Part shown: positions 56,541 to 64,000 of the stretch, piece by piece
Position numbering within the stretch: position 1 is the stretch's first letter
Layout of the letters: every line of letters starts with the position of its first letter
Assembly (NCBI RefSeq): GCF_002242805.1
Contig: NZ_MCGQ01000002.1
Span: forward strand, 1-64,000
From: Streptomyces diastatochromogenes
Lineage (GTDB): Bacteria; Actinomycetota; Actinomycetes; Streptomycetales; Streptomycetaceae
DNA: 64,000 bases
Reading direction: 5' to 3'
Made by a program: the position numbers and the translations under genes
The notes under the pieces: model-generated
Told to the model about the DNA's origin: nothing
Database searches by the model: none
Seen by the model: the letters and a program-made list of their open reading frames with translations, nothing else

Positions 56541-59318
56541 ATGGAGGACGTACGGGAGCTGCTGGCCGAGTACGGTCAGTGTCACAGTGACGAGGTGTCG
56601 GAGCGGGACAGGCACCGGCTCCTGGTTAACGTGGTGGCGGCCCTGATCCGGCGAACCGACGCCGAGGCGACGGTGGACTACCACTCGCCCGATGATCCGG
56701 CCGTGTTCTTCGAACTCGCCGGACGCGACTACGTGATCACCGTGACGGCTGCGTCAGGCACCGATGTGGCCGAGTCGGCCACGGCCGCGGCGCGGGCCCT
56801 TGACCAGCGGGACCTGCCTCCTGGTATGCGATGGGTCCTAGTGTGTGCGAGGACTCCGGCCAGTGCGGTGGATGATGGCCTGCGCGCAGTCCTGGGAACG
56901 CGGGGTGTGCTACTCGACCGGGACCATCTGGAGGCCGCCGTGTGCGCCCTCGTCCCGCTCGCGAAGCTGATCCGGTCGGCGTTCCGCACGCCACGGCCGC
57001 CGTACACCCCGCTGCACGAACTCCTGCTGCACGAGCCGGAGGAGCCGGCCCCTGCCCTGTCCCTGCCGACGCGGCCATCCGGACCGATCACCGTGCCGGC
57101 CCGGACGGAGCCGGGCATCGTGGCCTCCGTAGTCCTGGCCGGAGAGGACTGGCCGCTGCCGCCGAGCGGGCTTGCCTGGGAGTCGGCCGAGCGGGCGCTG
57201 ATCACCACCGAGGCCGGGCTGGCCGAGGTGGATCTGCAGCGTGGCGGGGTGCGGTGGCGGCTGCCACTGCCCGGTGTGCATGGCGCCGCTGTCGTGCTGC
57301 CGGACGGAGCCGTGTGCGTCCCGTGCGGGCCTGCGGTAGTGATGTGGCGCGACGGTGAACTGCGGGCGGTGGGCGGGGGGTTCGAGCCGCATGCGAGCCT
57401 GCTTCTCGGCCCCGACGCGAGCCTGTGGGTTCTGTCCGGGTCTGGGGCGACGCTCGGCGCCGGCGCCGGCTCGACCCTTGCACTCACGCGTCTGAGCGAT
57501 GAGGTCGGCGATCAGCAGCGGTTCTCCATCGCCTTCGACGCGGCGGTGCGGTCGGCCGACTGGCTTGACGGGCGGCGATTCTTCCTCGCCGCTGGCGGGC
57601 ACAGCGCCGTCGTCGACCTCGCCGTCGGTACGAGCGTCGGCGGGCGGGAAGACTGGACGCCGACGCCTGTGTCCTACCCGGGCCACATGGCCTGCATGGG
57701 GAGTGACACGGTCCTGGTGGCCGGGCGGGCCGGATCCGGTATCGGCGTGGAACTGCACACCGTCGACGCGGCGGCCCACAAGAGCGACCCGGTGGCCGCG
57801 GTGCAGCTCGGCGAAGTCCTCGGACTCGCCCAGGCGCCGGAGGGCGGGCCCGCCTACCTGCTGGGTTCCTTGCCGACAAACGATATCGGCGTCGTCCACC
57901 CCGTGCTGGTGAAGATCACCGGCCACGCCCCTGCCGTCTCCCCCGCGGTCGAGGAGGAACCGGCGCCAGCTCCCGCCGCTGATCCATACGCCGCGGTGCG
58001 CCAGCAGGCTTGCGGCAATCGCGGCGACTACGCCCTGGAGAAGTTCCCGATGCCTGGCGGCGAGGGTGGTATGGGGATCGTCCACGAGGCCGTGCACAAG
58101 CCGACGGGCACCGTCGTCGCGTTCAAGAAGCCGAGGTCGCTGCGCGAGCAGCTGACCGCACGGATGCTGCGCGAAATCGAGGTCGCCCAGGCCCTCGGCG
58201 GCAACCGCCACGTCATGCCGGTCCTCGACTCGAGCCCGCGGGCCGAGTGGTTCGTCATGCCGCTGGCCCAGGACACCGCCGAACGCCTCCAGCCGCAGCT
58301 GCAGCACGACAGCCAGGAACTGCGGGCCCTGGTGGACGCGGTCGCGGCGGCCCTGGCCGATGCCCACCGCCTGGACTACCTGCACCGGGACATCAAGCCC
58401 GCTAACATCCTGCGCCTCGACGGCCGTTGGGTACTCGGCGACTGGGGCATCGTGCGCCGCCCCCGCGGCCAGACGACCAACCCCAAGCGCACTGGCACCA
58501 AGATCGGCACCGCTGAGTTCGGGGCCCCCGAACTGTCCGTCGACCCCCACAACGCGACACCCTCCAGCGACATCTTCAGCCTGGCAAAGGTCATCGGCTG
58601 GCTGCTGACGGGCATCGAGCCCGAGGCGAACGTGCCCCTTCTGCCGGCACCGGGCCCCTGGCGCAGCGTCGTGAGGCAGTGCACGTACCGGGACCCGCTC
58701 CAGCGTCCGCAGACCATCGCCGAATTCCTCGACCTCGTCGAGCGGGAGACCTCGCCTCACATCGACTTGCCGATCGCACGTGCCCAGCAACTCGTGACGG
58801 CCGCCCAAGAGGGGGACACCAATGCCGTCGGCCGGCTGCTCGCACTGGCCGCCGACCACAGCGACGACTACGAGCTCTACCTGGACGTCCTACCGAACCT
58901 GGAGATGAAGGGCGCCACTCCGCTCCTCCTCGCCAACCCCGAGCAGGCCCTCACCCTCGTGCATGCGATGACCGGGCACGTCCACGGCGATGGCAACGGC
59001 CAGCCTCACTGGAACGAGTCCAAGAGAGCCATCGCGTGGCTTCGCGGCGTCGCCGTCCGCGCCGCCCGGGAGAAGCAGTGGGAACTTCTGGAGGAAGCGG
59101 CCCGCGGTATGTGTACCTGGGACGCGGCGTCCAACGAGTGGGACCAGCACGACGCCATCCGGGACTGGCTGCGCCAACTGCGCGGGCAGGCCGCTCAGAT
59201 CCTCGCCGCCGTCCTGCGCGAATACCCCGACAGCGCGGGGCACTTCGCCGACCTGACGCGGGAGCGCACCGTGGACATGGCCATCCGCGGCGCCATCAAC
59301 TCCGCAACCAGTGGCTGA
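56541..59318 (+). CDS. Ser/Thr protein kinase with beta-propeller-like middle
   Basis: 925 residues. About 1-160: alpha/beta domain of unknown kind (YVITVTAASGTDVAES, RWVLVCAR). About 195-460: repeated strands, propeller-like. About 495-740: full Hanks-type kinase: glycine loop GGEGGMG (507-512), Lys529, Glu545, HRD Asp617 (YLHRDIKPAN), DWG Asp634, APE Glu664. After 740: helical C-terminus. No membrane helix, so cytoplasmic. ATG 56541 is chosen because the domain starts there; upstream frame is non-coding. It is the first gene of a plus-strand set with a nuclease and a dsRNA-binding protein, so it may phosphorylate one of them. Confidence 0.85.
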   Translation: MEDVRELLAEYGQCHSDEVSERDRHRLLVNVVAALIRRTDAEATVDYHSPDDPAVFFELAGRDYVITVTAASGTDVAESATAAARALDQRDLPPGMRWVLVCARTPASAVDDGLRAVLGTRGVLLDRDHLEAAVCALVPLAKLIRSAFRTPRPPYTPLHELLLHEPEEPAPALSLPTRPSGPITVPARTEPGIVASVVLAGEDWPLPPSGLAWESAERALITTEAGLAEVDLQRGGVRWRLPLPGVHGAAVVLPDGAVCVPCGPAVVMWRDGELRAVGGGFEPHASLLLGPDASLWVLSGSGATLGAGAGSTLALTRLSDEVGDQQRFSIAFDAAVRSADWLDGRRFFLAAGGHSAVVDLAVGTSVGGREDWTPTPVSYPGHMACMGSDTVLVAGRAGSGIGVELHTVDAAAHKSDPVAAVQLGEVLGLAQAPEGGPAYLLGSLPTNDIGVVHPVLVKITGHAPAVSPAVEEEPAPAPAADPYAAVRQQACGNRGDYALEKFPMPGGEGGMGIVHEAVHKPTGTVVAFKKPRSLREQLTARMLREIEVAQALGGNRHVMPVLDSSPRAEWFVMPLAQDTAERLQPQLQHDSQELRALVDAVAAALADAHRLDYLHRDIKPANILRLDGRWVLGDWGIVRRPRGQTTNPKRTGTKIGTAEFGAPELSVDPHNATPSSDIFSLAKVIGWLLTGIEPEANVPLLPAPGPWRSVVRQCTYRDPLQRPQTIAEFLDLVERETSPHIDLPIARAQQLVTAAQEGDTNAVGRLLALAADHSDDYELYLDVLPNLEMKGATPLLLANPEQALTLVHAMTGHVHGDGNGQPHWNESKRAIAWLRGVAVRAAREKQWELLEEAARGMCTWDAASNEWDQHDAIRDWLRQLRGQAAQILAAVLREYPDSAGHFADLTRERTVDMAIRGAINSATSG

Positions 59319-59754
59319 CCCCACCCCACCCGGCGAGCAGTTTCGTGTCTGTTCATCACCCCGGCCGACCATACGCCCCCGTGACGGTTGGACAGGCGCG
59401 GACTGTGCGCATCACCAGCAGAGCCTGCACAGCAAGGAGTTCACGAGGGACGCCGGGCAGTACGAGCACAGCCATACCCATGCAGCAAAGCACAGCGGTG
59501 ATCGGCTACTCGCAGCCGCGTCCCGGCATAGGAAGCCACCAGTTACGGACATCCAGCCCCGCCGACCGTGTCGTCGACCCCGAACGTCTGGAGAGTGTGT
59601 CGTGATCCGCCGGGCGCCCGCGTAGCCGATTGCGGGCCGAGCGGTGAACTCTTATTGGTGACTGTTCGGCTACTCATCAGCTGATCTCAGGCGGGCTGCC
59701 TGGCGAGTCGGCCGTACGCCGACCGGGTGTCAACAGGGGTGCTAGCCTGCGGCG
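59319..59754. other. 436-base interval between kinase and nuclease genes
   Basis: No gene supported. ATCAGCTGAT (59676-59685) is a perfect 10-bp palindrome. TAGCCT (59743-59748) lies 6 bases before ATG 59755 and is a plausible -10, so the next gene may have its own leaderless transcript. Confidence 0.4.
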
Positions 59755-61215
59755 ATGAGCAGCTCAACCACCGGCCTGGTGCCGGTGCACATTGGCCAGC
59801 CTGAGCCCGGCTCCGAGGAAGAGCAGGGGCTGCTGCTCCGCAGGGAGCGAGCTCTGAACCAGATGGGCCCGCCAGAGCCGCTGCGTGTCCCCGGCGACGT
59901 GCCCTGGGAGCAGCACGGCCTCGTGCCGCGATGGTGGGGCATGGAGAGCAGCGACTGTCCAGCGGCCGTGGAGCCGGGCTTCTTCTCCGGGCAGGGCCAT
60001 GAGGAGTTCGAGCGCTTCCTCGGCGGTGCACGGCAGCGCGGCGAGGTCGCTCTGGTCTTCGCCGTCGTCGGCCACGCGGACGGCGACCGTCCGCGTAACC
60101 CGCTGTCGTCGGTGGACGCCTCCGTACGCCTCGGTGACCAGTCCACAAGCGCCGGTGGTCGGCGCCTGCCCAAGGGGATGCGGCCCGAGATCGCGCCGGG
60201 TCTGGAGGGCGCCGACCGTGATCTGGCGCTCCGGCTGCTGACCCGTCCCGAGGGCGCGCCGTGGTGGAGTTTGAAGTTGTACGGCTCTCAGTCGTACGAC
60301 GGCTACCGTTCCGGCAGGGTGGACCACCCCGCTGCGGGCGAACTGCATCCCATCCTCGTCGACTCGCTCGGGGAGCCGGTGGTCGCGGCCTGGACGCCGC
60401 CGGAGGGCGACCAGCGGTGGTATCTCATCCCCGATGCCACCCGCTGGGAGAGCGTCCTGGGCTGGCTGGTGCACCGGGCACTGCCGAAGTACGTGCCCGC
60501 AGCGCTGCGCCGTGCCCGGTCGCCGTTCTTCATCGACCCCGATCTGCAGACCGTCGGTGAGCAGAGCGCCCGCGACGCGCTGGAGGATCTGGAGGCGCGG
60601 TACGCGGCCGAGAAGCATCGCCTGGAGGATGAACTGCGACAGGCCAAGGAGACGGCGGAGCCGGTGCGGTACGGGCTGCTGTACGGCAGCGGCACCGACC
60701 TGGTCCATGCGGTCGCGCGGGTGCTGACCGCGGCGGGAATGCACACCGTGGACCTGGACGAGGAGCTCGGCGGGACGAAGTCAGCCGACCTGCTCGTCGG
60801 CGCCGACGGTATGGCATCGCGCCTGGTCGAGGTCAAGGGCGCCTCCGGTCCCGCACAGGAGCATCTCGTCGGGCATCTCCAGCGGCATCTGGAGACCTGG
60901 CCGCAACTGCGGCCCGACGAACCGGTCTCCGACGGCGTACTGATCGTCAACCATCAGCACAAGCTGCACCCGTCGGAGCGGACGGCGGCGGTGTACGCGC
61001 GGCCCGAGTTCGTCGCCTCGCTCGACTCACTACCGGTGACGGTCATCAGCACGGTGGAGTTGTTCAACTGGTGGCGTGCCGCCGACTGGGCGGCGATCCG
61101 CACCGCAGTGCTGGGCGACGCGGCCGTGACCGCACAGTCGGCGGCGCCAGTGAACCCGCCGCAACCGCCATCCGCCCAGCGGCGCCGGTGGTGGAGCGGC
61201 GGACGGCACCAGTAG
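59755..61215 (+). CDS. Coiled-coil protein with C-terminal PD-(D/E)XK-like nuclease domain
   Basis: 486 residues. About 1-265 is an unknown domain with many Trp (WWSLKLYGS). Residues 268-302 form a coiled coil (DALEDLEARYAAEKHRLEDE). About 305-450 resembles a restriction-endonuclease-like fold: YGLLYGSGTDLVHAVARVL, Asp345 (KSADLLVGAD), Glu359-x-Lys361 (RLVEVKGASG). The D-(E)xK triad is complete. It should cut DNA or RNA. ATG 59755 is probably leaderless. It follows the kinase gene and precedes the RNase III-like gene on the same strand. Confidence 0.78.
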   Translation: MSSSTTGLVPVHIGQPEPGSEEEQGLLLRRERALNQMGPPEPLRVPGDVPWEQHGLVPRWWGMESSDCPAAVEPGFFSGQGHEEFERFLGGARQRGEVALVFAVVGHADGDRPRNPLSSVDASVRLGDQSTSAGGRRLPKGMRPEIAPGLEGADRDLALRLLTRPEGAPWWSLKLYGSQSYDGYRSGRVDHPAAGELHPILVDSLGEPVVAAWTPPEGDQRWYLIPDATRWESVLGWLVHRALPKYVPAALRRARSPFFIDPDLQTVGEQSARDALEDLEARYAAEKHRLEDELRQAKETAEPVRYGLLYGSGTDLVHAVARVLTAAGMHTVDLDEELGGTKSADLLVGADGMASRLVEVKGASGPAQEHLVGHLQRHLETWPQLRPDEPVSDGVLIVNHQHKLHPSERTAAVYARPEFVASLDSLPVTVISTVELFNWWRAADWAAIRTAVLGDAAVTAQSAAPVNPPQPPSAQRRRWWSGGRHQ

Positions 61216-61468
61216 CGGCACGTGGTGGGGCAACTGGCTTCACCTCTTGCCCGCGATGCAGCCCTTTCCGAACCCGCGTCAGGCGGCCTACGCTGATCGG
61301 CCAGTGCCGCCGTGATCACCGGGAGTCGTGAGGCGCGGCGGGAGGAGGGGACAGCAGGACCGGGGGCAGACCGCCGCCCGTACGCAAGCACCGGGACAGC
61401 GCACCGACGCTACCCGGGAGCGCGTGCCGGGGCCGGGCAGGGCCGAGTCACCCGGCAGGGGGAGGGCC

Positions 61469-64000
61469 ATGAACCGCTGGGTCGGCATCGTGTCGCTGCG
61501 CGAGACTGCGCCGCCGACACCCGTGCACCGCATCGCGCTCGCCATCGATGCCGCGCGGAACCGGACGTCGTACCAGCTGGCCGGCCAGACGGTGCCGTAC
61601 GCGCGGATGCGGTCGGCGCTGCGCACGCTCGGTCAGGAACACGCGCGCCACCACGAGTGGGAGCGGTACGCGTACTGCGTTGACCTGGCCGGCGACTTCT
61701 TCGACGGCGGCCACCCCCCGACCGGACTGCCCTCCTGGCTCACCAACGAACTCCAGAACCTCCTGGACGGCAGGTATGGCACATCGCCGACCGGCGGGCG
61801 GAAGGCGCACCCTCGGCGCACCGACTCGCGTCCTGCCCACCAGCGCCCGGCGTCCACCCGCCGGGTCCGGACCACACCCCCCGAAGCCGCCCGCCCGCCC
61901 CGGCCCGCGCGGTCGGCCCCGCCCGCGGCCGGACAGCGTCCGTCGCCCGAGCCGGTCCGGCCCTACTCCCGCGCCGAACGGCGGCTCGACGTCCACGACG
62001 TCACGTACCCGGCACTGTGCGAGCCGCCCGTATCGCTGGTGGGCACGTACGGGCAAGAGGTCCGCGAGATCGTGGGGAAGGCCGTGCGCGGATGGGACGC
62101 CGGCCCCGAAGTCACCGCCTGGCTCGGCCTAGCCGCCGAACACCGCAGTCACCTCTACGAGAGTCACCACGCCGACCAGGTCACACCGCACGTGCTCGGT
62201 CTGCTCGACCGGCTCGGTGCCACCGCGCTCGACGTGATTCTGCTCGACGCCTACGCGCGACGGGCGACCCCTCGGAAGGTGGGCGAACAGTCGAGCGAAC
62301 ACGCCCGGCGTCGTGCCGCCGCCGACCTTGCGCTCGGCGCGTGGGCTGCCAAGCAAGGGCTGGTGCGCATGGGCGCGGGGGAGGCGCAGCAGCCCGCCAG
62401 GTCCGTCTTCGAAGGAGTGGCCCGGCAGATCCTCGGCGTGCTCAGTCTCTGTGGCGAGCACGATATCGCGCAGAGGCTGGTCGCCTCCGTGTGGCCCGAC
62501 CTCGACCGGCCGTCCTCGAAGACGGGAGCTGATCCCGTCACTCTGGCGCATACGGCTTTCCACAAGGAAGGACTGACCTATGACTACGACGAGGAGGGCC
62601 CGGACCACCGCAAGGTCTTCCGCGCCGTCGTCCGCACCGGAACCGGCCGCACGGCGGAAGGCACCGGACAGTCCAAGAAGGCGGCGCGGGTGGCTGCGGC
62701 ACGAGCGCTGCTCGACGCATACCCGAAGGTGGCTGCGGCGGCGGGCGCCGAGCGGAAGGCGACACCCGCGAACCTGCCTACCGCGTCGCCGCTGCCCTAC
62801 GCGCAGCCGGGCAACCGGCAGCGGGACGCCGTGAGCGACCTGTCGGCGATGTTCGAGCTTGGGCATCGCGCGGACGGGCTCCTCGCCCAAGCCCTCACTC
62901 ATGCCTCGTGGGTCCACGAGAACCAGGCGGCGGTGACCGCCGCCCGCCAGCGCGACAACCACCTCCTCGCCCACCACGGCTCGCACGTGGTGAACCACCT
63001 CGCCGCCCACGTCCGCGTCCGCCAGACCCTCGCGCACGGCCTCACCCCCGACGAGGACGAGGCACGCATCCTCACCACCTCTGACGACGACACCGCCCGG
63101 CTCGGTGCGACCCTCCAGCTCGCCGAAGGGCTGCTGACGAGCCGCGGTGAGAGCGGACAGAGCCGCACAGCGGTGTCGGACGCCACCCAGGCGGTTGTCG
63201 CCGCGGCCTGGCGCGTCCACGGGCCTCGGCTGCTCAGGCGCCGGCCCGCTGTCCTCGACGACTGGCTCTCCGGCCTGGAACACCAGCACGACCCGGTGAC
63301 CATCCTCGCCATCATGGCCACCACATACGGGATCGACCACGATTACACGTACGACGTCTCGGGGCCGGACCACCTGAAGAGCTTTACCGCCACGATCAGG
63401 CTGCGGGACGCTCGGGGCCGTGTGCACCGGTGGACCGAGCGTTTGCCCGGAACCCCCGGGAAGCCGGAGGCGAAGAGGGCGACCGCCGAGGCTGTCCTCG
63501 ACATCCTCGCCGCCCCCGTCAACGGTGCCGTCGACGATCTCCCCGCACCGGAACGGGACCTGCTCGTCTTCCTCCTGCGCGCCCAACTCGATGGCCTCGG
63601 CCAGCCGACGGAAAGGCAGCGCGCCCGCATGCTCGCCCGCGGCGACCTCGGCACCGACCTCCTCACCACGGGTGACATCGAGGCGTTTCTTGCCTGGGCA
63701 GAACGCATCCGCCCCATGCTCGGGCCGGACGGCACAGCCGTACCGGACGCGCTGCGCGAGCTGTACCCGAAGGTCCTCGACGACACCCGACTCGGGCCTG
63801 GATCGCTCCTACGCCGTATGGCTGCCGAACCTGGACCCGACGTCGCGAGCGTGGTTCGGCGAAACGCGGCGGACGCCGTACGGCGAGCGCTGAGCAGCGG
63901 GCCGCAGGCCGCCTCCGTTCGCGACGTCGTGCAGGACTGGTGGCGCGATCAGGCCCCGGCCACCGGCGTCACGGTCCGCGACGACATGCGTCAGGAGGTC
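61469..64000 (+). CDS. Tandem RNase III-like and dsRNA-binding domain protein (partial, open at window end)
   Basis: 844 codons without stop to the window edge. 1-100: unknown. 110-170: Pro/Arg linker. About 195-350: RNase III-like (EHRSHLYES, LLDRLGATAL, MGAGE, SVFEGVARQILGVLSL). 355-420: dsRNA-binding domain with GPDHRKVFRA and GQSKKAAR (Lys403, Lys404). 455-600: second RNase III-like (ALTHASWVHEN, SDATQAVVAA). 608-682: second dsRBD-like (GPDHLKSFTATI). Catalytic acids are mostly missing: in domain 1, Asp247 replaces Glu, then Ala251, Gly316, Arg319; in domain 2, Ala501, Ser505, then Asp571 kept and Gln574. It probably binds rather than cuts dsRNA. GGAGG is just upstream of ATG 61469. Confidence 0.75.
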   Translation, partial: MNRWVGIVSLRETAPPTPVHRIALAIDAARNRTSYQLAGQTVPYARMRSALRTLGQEHARHHEWERYAYCVDLAGDFFDGGHPPTGLPSWLTNELQNLLDGRYGTSPTGGRKAHPRRTDSRPAHQRPASTRRVRTTPPEAARPPRPARSAPPAAGQRPSPEPVRPYSRAERRLDVHDVTYPALCEPPVSLVGTYGQEVREIVGKAVRGWDAGPEVTAWLGLAAEHRSHLYESHHADQVTPHVLGLLDRLGATALDVILLDAYARRATPRKVGEQSSEHARRRAAADLALGAWAAKQGLVRMGAGEAQQPARSVFEGVARQILGVLSLCGEHDIAQRLVASVWPDLDRPSSKTGADPVTLAHTAFHKEGLTYDYDEEGPDHRKVFRAVVRTGTGRTAEGTGQSKKAARVAAARALLDAYPKVAAAAGAERKATPANLPTASPLPYAQPGNRQRDAVSDLSAMFELGHRADGLLAQALTHASWVHENQAAVTAARQRDNHLLAHHGSHVVNHLAAHVRVRQTLAHGLTPDEDEARILTTSDDDTARLGATLQLAEGLLTSRGESGQSRTAVSDATQAVVAAAWRVHGPRLLRRRPAVLDDWLSGLEHQHDPVTILAIMATTYGIDHDYTYDVSGPDHLKSFTATIRLRDARGRVHRWTERLPGTPGKPEAKRATAEAVLDILAAPVNGAVDDLPAPERDLLVFLLRAQLDGLGQPTERQRARMLARGDLGTDLLTTGDIEAFLAWAERIRPMLGPDGTAVPDALRELYPKVLDDTRLGPGSLLRRMAAEPGPDVASVVRRNAADAVRRALSSGPQAASVRDVVQDWWRDQAPATGVTVRDDMRQEV

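Larger units (their letters stand above)
49577..64000 (+). mobile_element. Accessory region (putative genomic island), left boundary seen
   Basis: The boundary is the hipA-like break at 49,577. Inside are a truncated tyrosine recombinase, a probable group II intron remnant and several frameshifted fragments, beside intact genes of unknown function. The right end is not in the window, and no flanking direct repeat could be recognised because only one edge is visible. The intact right part could also have come in a separate event. Confidence 0.55.

Noticed and set aside
56541..59318. Kinase as a BREX/Pgl PglW protein
   Set aside because: No NERD domain seen, and no PglX methyltransferase, PglZ or PglY in the window.
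61469..64000. True Dicer ortholog
   Set aside because: No helicase or PAZ region so far and catalytic residues are missing; similarity is only in domain order.

Overview
The window is about 64 kb of high-GC actinobacterial chromosome, almost certainly Streptomyces or a close relative. Support comes from strong third-position GC in the genes, GTG and leaderless starts, the 3' end of a 5S rRNA at base 1, lineage markers (DUF5999, DUF6233, SAV_915, PucR, tandem Mop proteins) and gene order. The run CDP-alcohol phosphatidyltransferase, DUF881, Sbp, DUF881, FHA, FtsR, bifunctional nuclease, MerR, gcvP matches the mycobacterial pgsA2 to gcvB region from memory, with manC and dinB inserted and gcvH absent.

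Layout. Bases 1-14,020: 5S rRNA end and terminator, then envelope, growth-control and repair genes, ending with gcvP under a tandem glycine riboswitch; dinB has a DNA-damage promoter and a probable leaderless start. Bases 14,020-20,590: a molybdenum block (di-Mop protein, ModCBA, a small molybdopterin oxidoreductase, remnants of xanthine dehydrogenase, a PucR regulator and an HTH-Mop regulator). Bases 20,600-26,820: DUF1707 protein, large APC permease, membrane protein, universal stress protein, and a SAV_915-LysA pair followed by a 132-bp tandem duplication of the lysA 3' end. Bases 27,100-33,030: a xylan-use locus (GH43, sugar ABC transporter without ATPase, secreted GH10 xylanase) with CGAAA-N-TTTCG operators. 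Bases 33,100-49,470: conserved Streptomyces genes, many as divergent regulator/target pairs (MerR/membrane protein, PadR, MocR/PNPOx, LysR/EamA). One EamA gene follows a probable leaderless 13-residue leader peptide with attenuator-like hairpins.

At 49,577 a HipA-like kinase gene is cut after about 35 codons and accessory DNA begins. Its left part (49.6-53.8 kb) is a graveyard of broken genes: an SMC-like ATPase tail, a truncated tyrosine recombinase, a probable group II intron remnant, mixed with intact small genes. The right part (54.2-64.0 kb) holds larger intact genes: a possible PD-(D/E)XK-like protein on the minus strand, then three plus-strand genes: a beta-propeller Ser/Thr kinase, a coiled-coil protein with a C-terminal D...EVK nuclease-like site, and a protein open at the window end with two RNase III-like domains, each followed by a dsRNA-binding domain. 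Both RNase III-like domains have lost catalytic acids. This kinase/nuclease/dsRNA-binding trio is the strongest candidate for an undescribed system, plausibly defence, but that role is inferred only from domains and context.

No tRNA, CRISPR array or intact insertion sequence was found. All assignments come from reading the sequence and family memory; no database search was run.
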